A stretch of 64,000 bases of DNA from NCBI GenBank assembly GCA_965644295.1, contig CBFFRP010000035.1, positions 1-64,000 on the forward strand, given 5' to 3'. The notes under the pieces were generated by a model that was not told the origin of the DNA, ran no database searches, and saw nothing but the letters and a program-made list of their open reading frames with translations. Positions within the stretch are counted from its first letter, which is position 1. Each line of letters starts with the position of its first letter. The position numbers and the translations under genes are program-made. This document shows positions 1 to 9,874 of this stretch, piece after piece. The stretch comes from Paraphysomonas bandaiensis. Its lineage: Eukaryota > Chrysophyceae.

Positions 1-1392
1 TTTGCATGCAATATTGGGAAATTATACAAAAAGTCTCAAGCGCATCGGAAAGTGCTCGACTGGTCAGAGGAGGCCACGGTAGCATTCGATGAGCGGAAGG
101 AGCGAATTCATGAGTGTCCCTTATTATTTTTTATGGATGATGTTTTCCCCATCTATCTATATACTGATGCATCTATAATAGGGATTGGGGCTCATTTGGT
201 GCAAATCGTGGAGGGTCACGACGCACAATTGGTATGATTAGTAAGGCGTTCGAGTCAACCTTGGCGAAATGGCATACCTGTGAGCAGGAAGGATTTGCCA
301 TTTTTGTATGCCTTGAATAAGTGGAAATACTTGTTGAGAGATCGACGCTTCATTGTTCGAACGGATCACGACAGCTTAAGCAAGAACACGGTGTTTTAAG
401 CGTGTGCAACGCTGGTTTATGTGTTTTCAGTCGTTTGATGTACTTAGCAGGAGAACTTAAGGTGATTGCTGATGCTCTTAGTCGAATTTGTGGGGTGGAC
501 GCATCCGATAAGTTCGGTGAAAATGTCTGTTCTTCACTCGAGCAGTGCCTTGAGGTAGAGCAGGATACAGCGTGTGAGCATATCCTTAGTCGCTGCTGGA
601 AAGTTATTTAGACCTGTCACAATAGTGTAGTGGGTCACCATGGGGTAGAACGAACCATGGGAAAGTTGCGAAGGAGCAACAACATTTGGAAAAACATGAG
701 TCAGCATGTAGTGACTTATTAAAAGATGTGTGAGTTGTCAAAAGAATGTCAACGGGGTGGCAGACAGACTTGTCGCTCAGGATAAGGTTAGGGCGTATGC
801 ACAACAGAATTTGCGTATCCGAGACCAGCACCATATTGAGTCTAATATGCCGGAGGGTATATCCTCATATCCGGTAGGGGCTTTGGTGCTAGTGGAATAT
901 CGCCATAACTCGTTGAGGAAGGGTCCTCCGAGCAAGTTATTACCATATTTGAAAGGCCCCATGAAGGTGGTGGCAATAGATGGTGGAATTTATACAGGGC
1001 AGAGTCTTTTGACCAAAGGCACGACGAAGCATCATATCTCGAAGTTACGTCCGTTCTGTTATGATCCGAGGGTGGAAGACCCGGTGCAGATTGCGTTACG
1101 GGATGACACAGAGGGCGCCGAGTTTGTGATGGAGAATATAACGAACATGCGAGGGGATGTAAAAGGGTCACGATTTGACTTGTACTTTGAGGTGTTTTGG
1201 TCTAATTATAGTGTACCAACTTGGGAGTCTTGGAAGACAGTGCGGGGTTCAGAGGCATTGCTAAGATACCTGAGGTCCCACTCTAACTATCTTGTTCGGG
1301 CCCTATTACCCAAGAGAGGAAGGAAGCGCTCCAGGTCAGTTGATTCGACGGAAGAAGAGGCCCAATCCGAGGAGGAGGGCTCGTCGAGTTAG
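1..1392 (+). pseudogene. Ty3/gypsy retrotransposon pol remnant with chromodomain
   Basis: This is the 3' part of a Ty3/gypsy LTR-retrotransposon polyprotein, entering from the left edge and broken by frameshifts. In order: the end of the reverse transcriptase and start of RNase H (52-237, with YTDAS); the RNase H end in another frame (ending ADALSR near 480); an integrase HHCC zinc-finger remnant (about 610-735, GHHGVERT); then directly the integrase C-terminal part and chromodomain (about 730-1392: VGALVLVEY, LKGPMKVV, KLRPFCYDP, and TWESW near 1220-1240). The whole DDE catalytic core of integrase, usually about 150-200 residues, is absent, so the copy carries an internal deletion and cannot move itself. 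Domain identity rests on motif recognition. The chromodomain points to the chromovirus-like branch. Confidence 0.85.
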
Positions 1393-1700
1393 TTTAGGGA
1401 TTATGAGTTTTGACGGTTAAAATCCGCTCTGTCCATGTAGTGGACACCTATGATAAGGTTCTCGTAAGTCAGAATAATGCTTGGAGTGATATGTAGGGTA
1501 GTAGTGGTGAGTTTTTTTTAGGAGTAGTAGTTTTCGTAGGCTAAATGCCAGGTTTTCTTCAAAAAAAAAGGAAGGAAGGGGTAGTGTGGCATGAAACCCC
1601 AGCCTTTTGGGAAAACCTTGGGTTTTTAGATTTGCGATCACTCTCCTTCAGGGATTGCTTTGGGCACGTCCCTTCAGGATCGTGATATTGTGATAGGCAG
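1393..1700 (+). other. Possible polypurine tract and 3' LTR start
   Basis: This is non-coding sequence just downstream of the Ty3 pol stop. A run of A followed by GGAAGGAAGGGG at about 1561-1581 looks like the polypurine tract that primes plus-strand synthesis. It is followed by TGTGGCATG (1585 on), which could be the 5' end of a 3' LTR. No matching second LTR lies inside the window, so the LTR boundary is inference. Confidence 0.4.
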
Positions 1701-1792
1701 TTGCTTCATGCCAGTCTATACATACATGATTCTTATATGCATAATAACCATATATTCCTAGTCTACTTTCTCTTGGTGTCTGTCAGCTACAA

Positions 1793-2141
1793 TACATACA
1801 TACATACATACATACATACATACATACATACATACATACATACATACATACATACATACATACGTACATACATACATACATACATACATACATACATACA
1901 TACATACATACATACATACATACATACATACATACATACATACATACATACATACATACATACATACATACATACATACATACATACATACATACATACA
2001 TACATACATACATACATACATACATACATACGTACATACATACATACATACATACATACATACATACATACATACATACATACATACATACATACATACA
2101 TACATACATACATACATACATACATACATACATACATACAT
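1793..2141. repeat. (CATA)n tetranucleotide microsatellite, about 350 bp
   Basis: About 87 tandem CATA units are interrupted only by two A-to-G changes, at 1864 and 2032, exactly 168 bp (42 units) apart. Open frames through it (Tyr-Ile-His-Thr or Met-Tyr-Val-Cys repeats) are artefacts of the repeat. Its last unit overlaps an ATG at 2140 that is in frame with the downstream glycosidase gene, so the array lies in that gene's promoter or 5' leader. Confidence 0.98.
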
Positions 2142-2187
2142 GAAGTCGTATCATATCTTTCAGTGTACATATATATTAACACCTTCC

Positions 2188-4435
2188 ATGTATTCAATAA
2201 TTATGATCCTTGTACTAGCTTGTCTATGTCACATATCCTCAGCTGAATTTCTATGGGGTGCAGCCACGGCCAGTTATCAGGTGGAGGGCGCATACAAGGA
2301 GGATGGTCGTGGTATGTCTGTCTGGGACGTGTTTTCTCATACTCCTGGCAAAGTATCGAATAATGATAATGGTGATGTAGCATGTGATAACTATCATCGA
2401 TTCCAACAAGATATTGAATTAATTAAGAACATGGGTCTTAGTTCCTATCGATTCAGCATCTCATGGTCAAGGATTCTGCCTGATGGGGAAGGAGATGTAA
2501 ACATGGCGGGAATCAATCACTATAATAATCTTATTGATACATTGATTCAGTATGATATTGTTCCGTTTGTCACTCTTTTTCACTGGGATACTCCCCAGAA
2601 TTTAGAAACAAAGTATGGCGGTTGGTTGAACAGCTCCATGGAAACATGTAGGCGTTACACTTTCACACATGCCTTCCTTTTAACTATGAGTGTTTCATTA
2701 GATTTCTCTCAATATGCGGATATATGCTTTGAATATTTTGGTGATCGTGTAAAACATTGGATAACACTTAATGAGCCAATGACTGTTGCATTGAGCGGAT
2801 ATTCGACTGGAAGCCATGCCCCAGGAAGGTATTTGCATTGGATGTGAAATATACTAGTGTATTAAATGCTCAGAATCCTGCATATATAATGTATTGTTGC
2901 ATAGAAAATATTTGTTCGTATTGGTTGTAGCGAATGTGTGGTGTTTTCTGCTCTATAGTGTTATATAAGATGTTAGGTGCTCTGATCGCACAGTCTGCAT
3001 AGATGGAAACTCGTCCACGGAACCGTATATAGTATCTCACAACATGCTAAATGCGCATGCTGCAGCGGTGGAGATCTACCGTTCTGCTTATCAGTCGACG
3101 CAGCAAGGGAGAATTGGAATCTCACTCAATACCGATTTTGCATACCCATTGACTTCAAGCAGCAACGATGATAAAGCCTGTGAGAGGTATGGTCCCTTGT
3201 CAAAGTCGTTTAGTATACTTGATATGGCTATGCGACGTATTTGCGAAGAAGTTGCCACAAAATCTTGTTACTTATTTATTTCTATATGATCCTGATTTGT
3301 ATATATTTTAGAAATCTTGAATTCCAAGCTGCATGGTACTCGGACCCTATTTATTTCGGGGCCTATCCCGCGTCTATGATGGAGCTAGTTGGAGACCGAC
3401 TACCTACATTTACTCCATCGCAAGTGAGAAGAATTAAAGGTTCCAGTGATTTTTATGGTGCGCAATTGGATTGCTGTGTTATGCAGCATAAGAATATCTT
3501 GCTTTCTACTGCATTGCTGTATTTCGATTGGTTGATTCAAGGAATATTTTGATGTTTTTGAACCAGGCTTGAATCATTATACTTCCAAGTATGTGGCAGA
3601 TTCGTCTCCTTCTGAGGTATCATCTGGGTGGGTAGATGATCAATGCACCGTTGTTAGCAATAAAAATTCCGATGGGGAATTAATAGGCCCACAAGCCGCT
3701 TCGTCGTGGTAAGTCTGTGCTCTGTCGTTCATCACTAAAGAAGGACAGCTTGATATATATGTAGAAATAATATATGTTATCGCTTTAACTACAATTGAGT
3801 AAATACTCACTATGAATATATGATAATAGTAGTGTTGTATCTCAGGTTGAATGTGGTACCTTCCGGTATGATTGACCTTTTACTGTGGTTGAACAAACGG
3901 TATGCTCACCCGACCATTTACATCACTGAAAACGGCTGCGACGTGCCTGGAGAGTCTCAACTACCAGTAGAAGAGGCATTGAATGACACTTTCAGAGTTG
4001 AGTATTATAAGGGTTATCTTCGAAGCGTACTTCAGGCTATAGAACAAGGTGTCAATGTGAAAGCCTATTTCGCGTGGTCACTTATGGTAAGTATCCAGCT
4101 GACTACGGCTGTCTGTCATGGCGCTCACGAAGTATAGACACTGCTTTGTAGGGCCTACAAGTTACTGCGTTTCGAATATTTTGAATCTTTTTATTATGCA
4201 GGATAACTTTGAGTGGGCTGATGGATATGACTATCGATTCGGAATTCACTACGTGGTTAGTTTGTGCTATGTTGCATGATAAATCCTGTTGATGCATCAT
4301 TTATATGAATGATTTCGATGTGTTAATACTATATCGTTTTGTGGGTAGGACTTTGAAAACGATTTGACAAGATATCCAAAGAAGTCGTCTTTGTGGCTCA
4401 GCAATTTCGTGAAAACACATCCGCAAGGTTATTAA
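2188..4435 (+). CDS. Secreted glycoside hydrolase family 1 (beta-glucosidase-like)
   Basis: This is a retaining beta-glycosidase of family GH1, hydrolysing beta-linked sugars. Eight exons are read as 2188-2647, 2702-2828, 2977-3186, 3312-3457, 3567-3708, 3846-4086, 4202-4255 and 4349-4435. They sum to 488 codons plus stop, the usual GH1 length. An N-terminal signal peptide (MYSIIMILVLACLCHISSA) implies secretion. Seen motifs are WGAATASYQVEGA near the N-terminus, the acid/base TLNEP (exon 2), HNMLNAHAAAV, and the nucleophile motif ITENG (exon 6). The C-terminal FEWADGYDYRFG is also canonical. No key residue is missing. The start at 2188 is chosen because it begins directly with the signal peptide. 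The in-frame ATG at 2140 would add 16 residues and lies on the microsatellite edge. The sugar specificity cannot be read from sequence. Confidence 0.95.
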
Positions 4436-5333
4436 GACTACCGTTTTGAATTAGCAGACCTAAATTCTCGTATGAGCGTACTTTATGAAACGTTAGTTTT
4501 ATACACAGACAAAAGCTTTTCGTCAGGAATTGATCTTCAATCTCTTGTGATCTTCACTTGAGGGAAAGTTGAATATATATGTACGAGGAATCGTCCACTG
4601 GATATTCTTTGGGTTATTTAGCGCACCCGCAGTAATTACTAGTGTTAGTTTGAATACTCTATGATGTTATAGAATCAACATCTAAGCACCGTGTTATATA
4701 AATTGGACGTTTCACTGAAGTTAGCCTTACTCTACACGTAAACCTTAATCTTGCTTTGGTGAATTATAATTAGTAATCTATATATAGAAATGTCTGATTA
4801 TTAATTATTACATGAGAACGGTTGTATCTAGAATTTGTAATGTAGCTATGGACTTCATAATATTATGCGTCGCTATTTACTAAATTCTTCAACCGTCTCG
4901 GGACTGCTTGTGCATTGCTGCAAGTACACTTGGTGAAATCATCCCTTGTATTGGAGTTAGTCTACCTTTGGGCAGTGTTTCTGGCGTTCCAGTGCTGCAC
5001 GTTACTTGAGGAGTGGAGTAAATGACATGTATGTGGGAGTGTAGGTCGGTTACGGAATGTCTGCTAGTCCTTGCGGTTATGTCTCTTGAATTTCGTCCTA
5101 TTCAGTGGATGTAAACTTAGAAGCCAAGTGCAAATCATTAGGCCGCCTTTTTTCGTCGAGTATTCGACGCTCTCATCCATATCCAGTCCATCATGCATTT
5201 CATCAATATCACTGTCTGCATCTTGAACTTCCATATCCATAATCAAAAGCTCTGATAGTGCTCGAATAGTTAAAAAGTATTATTTTGTTTAAGATTATCC
5301 ATATTTGGCTATGACATCATAGGTTTTGGACCC
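4436..5333. other. Intergenic, nothing coding recognised
   Basis: AT-rich sequence follows the glycosidase stop. It presumably holds its 3' UTR. A 60-codon minus-strand open frame (5064-5246) rich in Asp/Met has no recognisable domain and is not called. Confidence 0.5.
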
Positions 5334-5373
5334 GAGGTTTTGAACGCACTTCTAGATGTGCGCTCAAAACCTC
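5334..5373. repeat. 16-bp inverted repeat (hairpin), 8-nt loop
   Basis: The arms 5334-5349 and 5358-5373 are complementary at 15 of 16 positions (GAGGTTTTGAACGCAC against GTGCGCTCAAAACCTC). Further partial copies of the GAGGTTTTGA and CGAGGTTTT words follow at about 5386-5425. It sits at the left side of the retroelement remnant and may be the terminus of an inserted element or a hairpin terminator-like structure; its role is unknown. Confidence 0.7.
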
Positions 5374-5529
5374 AACCTACCCATAGGAGGTTTTGAAAAA
5401 GGTAGGATTTTCCCGAGGTTTTTAGGTAGTTATTTTTGGTAAGAACGTGTGTTATACACTATACCACTATTACACAACCCCCTACACATTAACTATACAC
5501 ACACAACTCCTTACCCATGACCCATATCA

Positions 5530-5890
5530 ACCTGTCCATGCCTTATTTTCGTCGCGATACAGTCTAGTCTACACATGGTGCCGACCGCAGAGAACCTCCA
5601 TTTCACTGTTACCTCCGGCCACTCTATTCCACTCAACACACACACACCGTCCCATTTCGAAAAGCCGCTGTTGTGTTCCATGCTACTTGAGCCATGCAAC
5701 CTTGTCTACACCTGGTATTCAACGCAGAGAACCTACGCGCCACTGTTACCCTCGCCCAATACATTTCATCCTCATTGTCCAACCTCGGAACCGCTGTGTT
5801 CCATGCCATATGAACCATGTAGCCCTGTCTACACATGGTGCTCGACGCAAAGAACCTATGTGATGCAGCTCCCCACATCCCCCGACGCAA
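5530..5890 (+). repeat. Degenerate tandem repeat, about 123-137 bp period
   Basis: Three diverged units are recognisable by the anchor TCTACAC(A/C)TGG or its variant, starting at 5568, 5705 and 5828, each followed by CGCA(G/A)AGAACCT at about 5585-5595, 5722-5735 and 5846-5857. The spacing is 137 then 123 bp. Overlapping proline- and threonine-rich open frames here on both strands are likely by-products. The array leads straight into the C-rich retroelement remnant. Confidence 0.65.
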
Positions 5891-8400
5891 TACCACACCC
5901 AGAGGACCGACCCCACTCCGAAACTACTCCGGCTACTCCGAGGAACACCCACTCCTAGAATCATACCACTCGAACCCGCCCCCAGCCCAGGCCTGCACAT
6001 CCACTCCGAAAACAACTGCTACTTGCCATAGACAGCACTCTTGGCAGCAGCTCATCAAATTCTGGGGTCAACTGCACCAGGAAACTACAACCCTGCGCAC
6101 CTTCTCCCAACGAAGAGGATACCACCGCATTATTGTCATTGGTGCAACGCTTGCTGGCTCTATGCCTCACTGCAGGCATCACTGCCACACGTATCCAAAC
6201 ACTGAAGCGTACACTCACCCGCATGAGGAGTGCCCTCAACTCCCCCAACCCACAGGACAGAGCTCTCGCCGCCACACACTATATTATATGGACACCGAAG
6301 ACTTCCTACTCATGCTTAGACTTCTACGACTCCGATTCCAGTTCTGGCAGGGACACCCGCTGTACCTTCAGCGTGGCTGGGTCCTCCTCAAGACGCCGAC
6401 AGGAACGAATCGACATTCCCCTACACCAGTCCACAACGTCGCGTATAGCGCATCTCACTACTTTCTCCTCAGGATTACCGATGTCGACAGTAAGTGCACC
6501 AATGCTTCTCACGCGGCTAGACTCTCCCTGTCTGTCCGCCCTTCAGTCCGCCCAAACATCATCCCACCCCTTCACTTGCCCACATCCAGCATCACCCACC
6601 GAAACATTACACCAACCCCACGGCACAAACACTTCCTCCCATAACAACACGGACACACCACACACACCAGCGTACGCAGACACACAGGACCATTAAAGAG
6701 ATCTCTGATTATTACACACACAGGACCACAACACCTGCTGTATCGACACATATACACCACAACATCCCCCCCATGCACCACATCCACTACCTCACTCACT
6801 ATCACCGACGGAATGGTGACCTGGAGTATCACTCCGCGTGGACTAAGGGAAATCGAAGTCCAAACTCAACATCCCGATCAACCTCAACCGCCCCGCGTAG
6901 CAATACTGAACGCTGGCAGAATTCTCAGGCTTCATGTATCAGCGCAGAGCATCCACACAGCACACAAAATCCCAGCCAACGGGTATTGTGCATACGGAAC
7001 CCTCCATCGCTTGCACATGCTCATGACCAGCAAACGCCCTGCAGCCACCTATTGGGAGCTCGACTTCCGGCGACCAGAGCACAGGACCTAGATCCCGGCC
7101 CATGCCATCATTTCCGAGTGCACTGGCCAAAGACTCTCTATCCCGGAAGCCAGGTCCACGGAGCGTTCCTCCGACTATCTTGTCCAAGACGCACAAGGAA
7201 CATTTGCAATAGACGCCAGGGACAGGAAAAGCAAACGCATACTTTGCGCAGCCGTGTAAAGCCGTGGGCTTCTATAACACCGTTGGTAGTTTTATATGAT
7301 GATGATATATATTGGTATAATAGGCGGTTATAGTATATGGAGAAAGAATGAATAAGTTTTATAAGTAGTTGATAGATTGAGTTATTAGTAGTTATCTAAA
7401 GGGAACGAAACAAGGCTTACTAACCATCGTGGACACGACTTATGTCTTTCCTGCGAGCTTTACGACGGGGATGAGTAATACCAGCGTGATTAGGAGGAGG
7501 CTTACAGCAGCGATTCGGGTTAGGAAGCATTGATACACACGATTTCGTTGGTCTACGTGATTGCCACCCGTTGATTTACGCCTATATCCATATAGCAGTC
7601 GGTGTAACAGCGATTCGGGTTAGGAAGCATTGATTGGTACCGCATGTGCGATATTCGTAGTCCATTCATCATTATGAGAAGTTTTTTGATGGTTTTGAAC
7701 AGCTCTATGTGCTTGCTCATTGCTCTGGATTCTGATATACGAATATTTTTCCAGTGTTACACACCGTCGATTTTCTGTAGAACGGGAGAGAACTCGTATA
7801 CGGTGCCAGATTTTTTGGAAAAGACTTATTTAGGCGTATTTCAGGGCGTTTTTGACTATAATCGATGTAGGATATGAATCGTATAAGCTTGACAAACTTC
7901 GCACACGCACGCTCCCCCATCCCTGGTTTTACACCGCCATAACCAAACTAGCCAAAGCCGCATGAAACCCAACCACCCCCCAGGTTGAGCGCTACTGGAC
8001 CGGCCACATTACTGCCACACAAATGGCCGACGCATGCGGACGCCACATATCCAGCTCACTGTTCGAACATCAATTCCACGCCTTAGAAAAATCCATCGCC
8101 TCTATCCTACTTCCCCTATATGGTGGAGGGCTCCGCATGCTTCGCAATAGGGGACACACTCACAGCAACGCCAGTCCCAGGATACTCACCCGACACCAAA
8201 AATACTCCAGCTACTCCAGGCGACATCCACCCCACGAACTACACTCTCTGCAAGAGCCCAGACCCGACAGAGGCAAGCGCAACCACTCCGGAAACAACTT
8301 CTCCTTACTTGTAGCCGAAACCCCACCTCAACAACCAGCACCATCTCCACCACCGACTTGCACTCTCATATACATCTCGCCTCACCCACCCCCCACATAA
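5890..8400 (+). mobile_element. Decayed C-rich retroelement, probably LINE-related
   Basis: This is a C-rich block unlike the AT-rich surroundings, with several overlapping plus-strand open frames and no single intact gene. A part at about 6770-7260 reads as a broken protein in which IPANGYCAYGTLHRL vaguely recalls the Cys-loop of OTU-type proteases carried by some non-LTR elements. Around 8023-8200 the frame LLPLYGGGLRMLRNRGHTHSN matches LLPYIGGLPMLKDRGQRHTN encoded on the minus strand at about 39470-39610, showing a dispersed protein-coding element. Segments at about 5920-6030 and 8200-8320 are themselves diverged copies (both contain CCACTCCG.AAACAACT). No reverse transcriptase motif was seen, so the class is inferred. 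Confidence 0.5.
7508..7634. repeat. 27-bp direct repeats spaced 100 bp
   Basis: An exact 27-bp sequence (beginning CAGCGATTCGGGTTAGGAAG) occurs at 7508-7534 and again at 7608-7634. The interval between them (about 73 bp) is unrelated to them. They lie in the part of the degenerate element with no coding capacity. They may be internal promoter-like or regulatory repeats, or a short tandem duplication. Confidence 0.9.
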
Positions 8401-9874
8401 TCTATGGCACAGGCCCGCCAGACACATTGCCCAAAGGTAGACCCCCCGACTAACCTCACTACAAGGGACGGTTGCACCATGGTGCTCGCAGCAATGCAAA
8501 GCAGTCCCGAGACGGTTGCCCGCCACTAGTAGTATATAGCAAATCTAGTTATTAGCTAGTCTATAGACATAAACTAGTTTCTGTGCACAACCGTACTCAT
8601 GTAATACTCAGACTTTCATATATACGTGTCTTTTTGCTCATGCCATAGCTCTCGTGCTCTGCCTCATTCAGCAGGTTTCGGCTCTAGCCCCAGATGATTT
8701 ATACTCTTCTTTATCATATGAATTTCTATCTTCGGAGCTGATACCCCAGCCTGATACTTGTCAAACTTCAGTATCTTACTCTGTCCTTGTGAAGTTATGA
8801 CACAATGGATGATTTACTAAATTAACTGGATGTGTAGTCACTCATTAAGCTTGTTATAAAATTATATCATTCATCAATATCATGTTATCTCTACGAGCAA
8901 TCATTTCTCGTGCGGTCTTACATTGTCACTATCTTGTATGATCAATATAATATATTCAGTTTCATTACTACAGTAGCTATCATGTTGTTTGTTCTCATAA
9001 TACTGTTAACCACTACTCTATTCGACTAACGGTCATAATTCCAATACCTTAGAATTACAGCTTTTAATTGCTCCAACAGCAAAACACAACACTCCCTCTC
9101 AATTCAACGCTGTGCATTGAATCTTCAAACCACGAGACATAACTGATGGGTAGAATTACAGCTTCTAATTGCTCTCAAATAGCAGAACTCAACATTCCTT
9201 CGCCTCATCCGAGCTACCATGCTAGTATGGTCACTCCACTGAAGTTAACCTCGTCTATGTTGGGAAATGCTCATTTTACTTAGATCAAAGAGAGATTAAG
9301 TTGTTAGACTAGATAGATTTATTAATATCAACAACATCTTCCATGTCAACCACTGTTCAACTTCAGTATCTTGAATCGTAATGATACTTCAGTTTTCACA
9401 TTGTATTCTACAGTTCTATCTTAGATAACATACGTATTTCAACATACACTGCTGTAATCTGTAATCAACAAAATTGTGAATCCTTTCTCCATATTACGTA
9501 TCAAGTTGTACACTAAGCCATGTATTCCTACAAGGCACATGAAACTTACATTTTGTACACTATAAAGCGAAGCACACTTCTTTGGTCACTCTACACTTCT
9601 GTGAGTATACATCTATAATCTATATTACCTTCTATATTGCTAAACTAAGAAGAAGGGAACACTGGTACTCCTGAATGTATGATTGTGTTGTAACTGCTAC
9701 ATTGTTGGTGCCTGGATATATTCAATAATTCGCTGTAATTGTAAAATATTAGTTATAGTGTGAATACAGACACTGTGCGGTTCCTACGTGACAAACTAAC
9801 TTCACGGAACTGTCTGCGGGGCGATGCATAAACTATAGGGGTTGGCATAATTATTCACGACACTTAAAAGGCAC
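8401..9874. other. Intergenic, AT-rich, with a dispersed repeat inside
   Basis: Non-coding sequence lies between the retroelement remnant and the 3' end of the exportin gene. The only structure recognised is dispersed repeat family 1 (see 8868-9205). Confidence 0.6.
8868..9205 (-). repeat. Dispersed repeat family 1, copy A
   Basis: Read on the minus strand this matches the plus-strand copies at about 21310-21580 and 39810-40060. Shared words include GCAATTAAAAGCTGTA, AACAGTATTATGAGAAC (AACTGTATTATGAGAAC in the other copies) and TACAAGATAGTGACAATGTAAGA (or close variants). The terminal motif (TTGAGTTxTGCTxTTTGAGAGCAATTAGAAGCTGTAATTCTA-like) appears twice inside this copy, at about 9055-9110 and 9145-9200. 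It has no coding capacity; it is probably a short non-autonomous element. Confidence 0.75.

Noticed and set aside
1758-2197. Long open frames of Met-Tyr-Val-Cys and Tyr-Ile-His-Thr repeats on both strands
   Set aside because: They are translation of the CATA microsatellite in all frames, not genes.
5064-5246. 60-codon acidic minus-strand open frame
   Set aside because: No domain, no splice context, no conserved motif.
5447-6696. Several overlapping 100-270 codon Pro/Thr/His-rich frames
   Set aside because: C-rich tandem repeat and retroelement remnant opens many frames; none shows a full domain.
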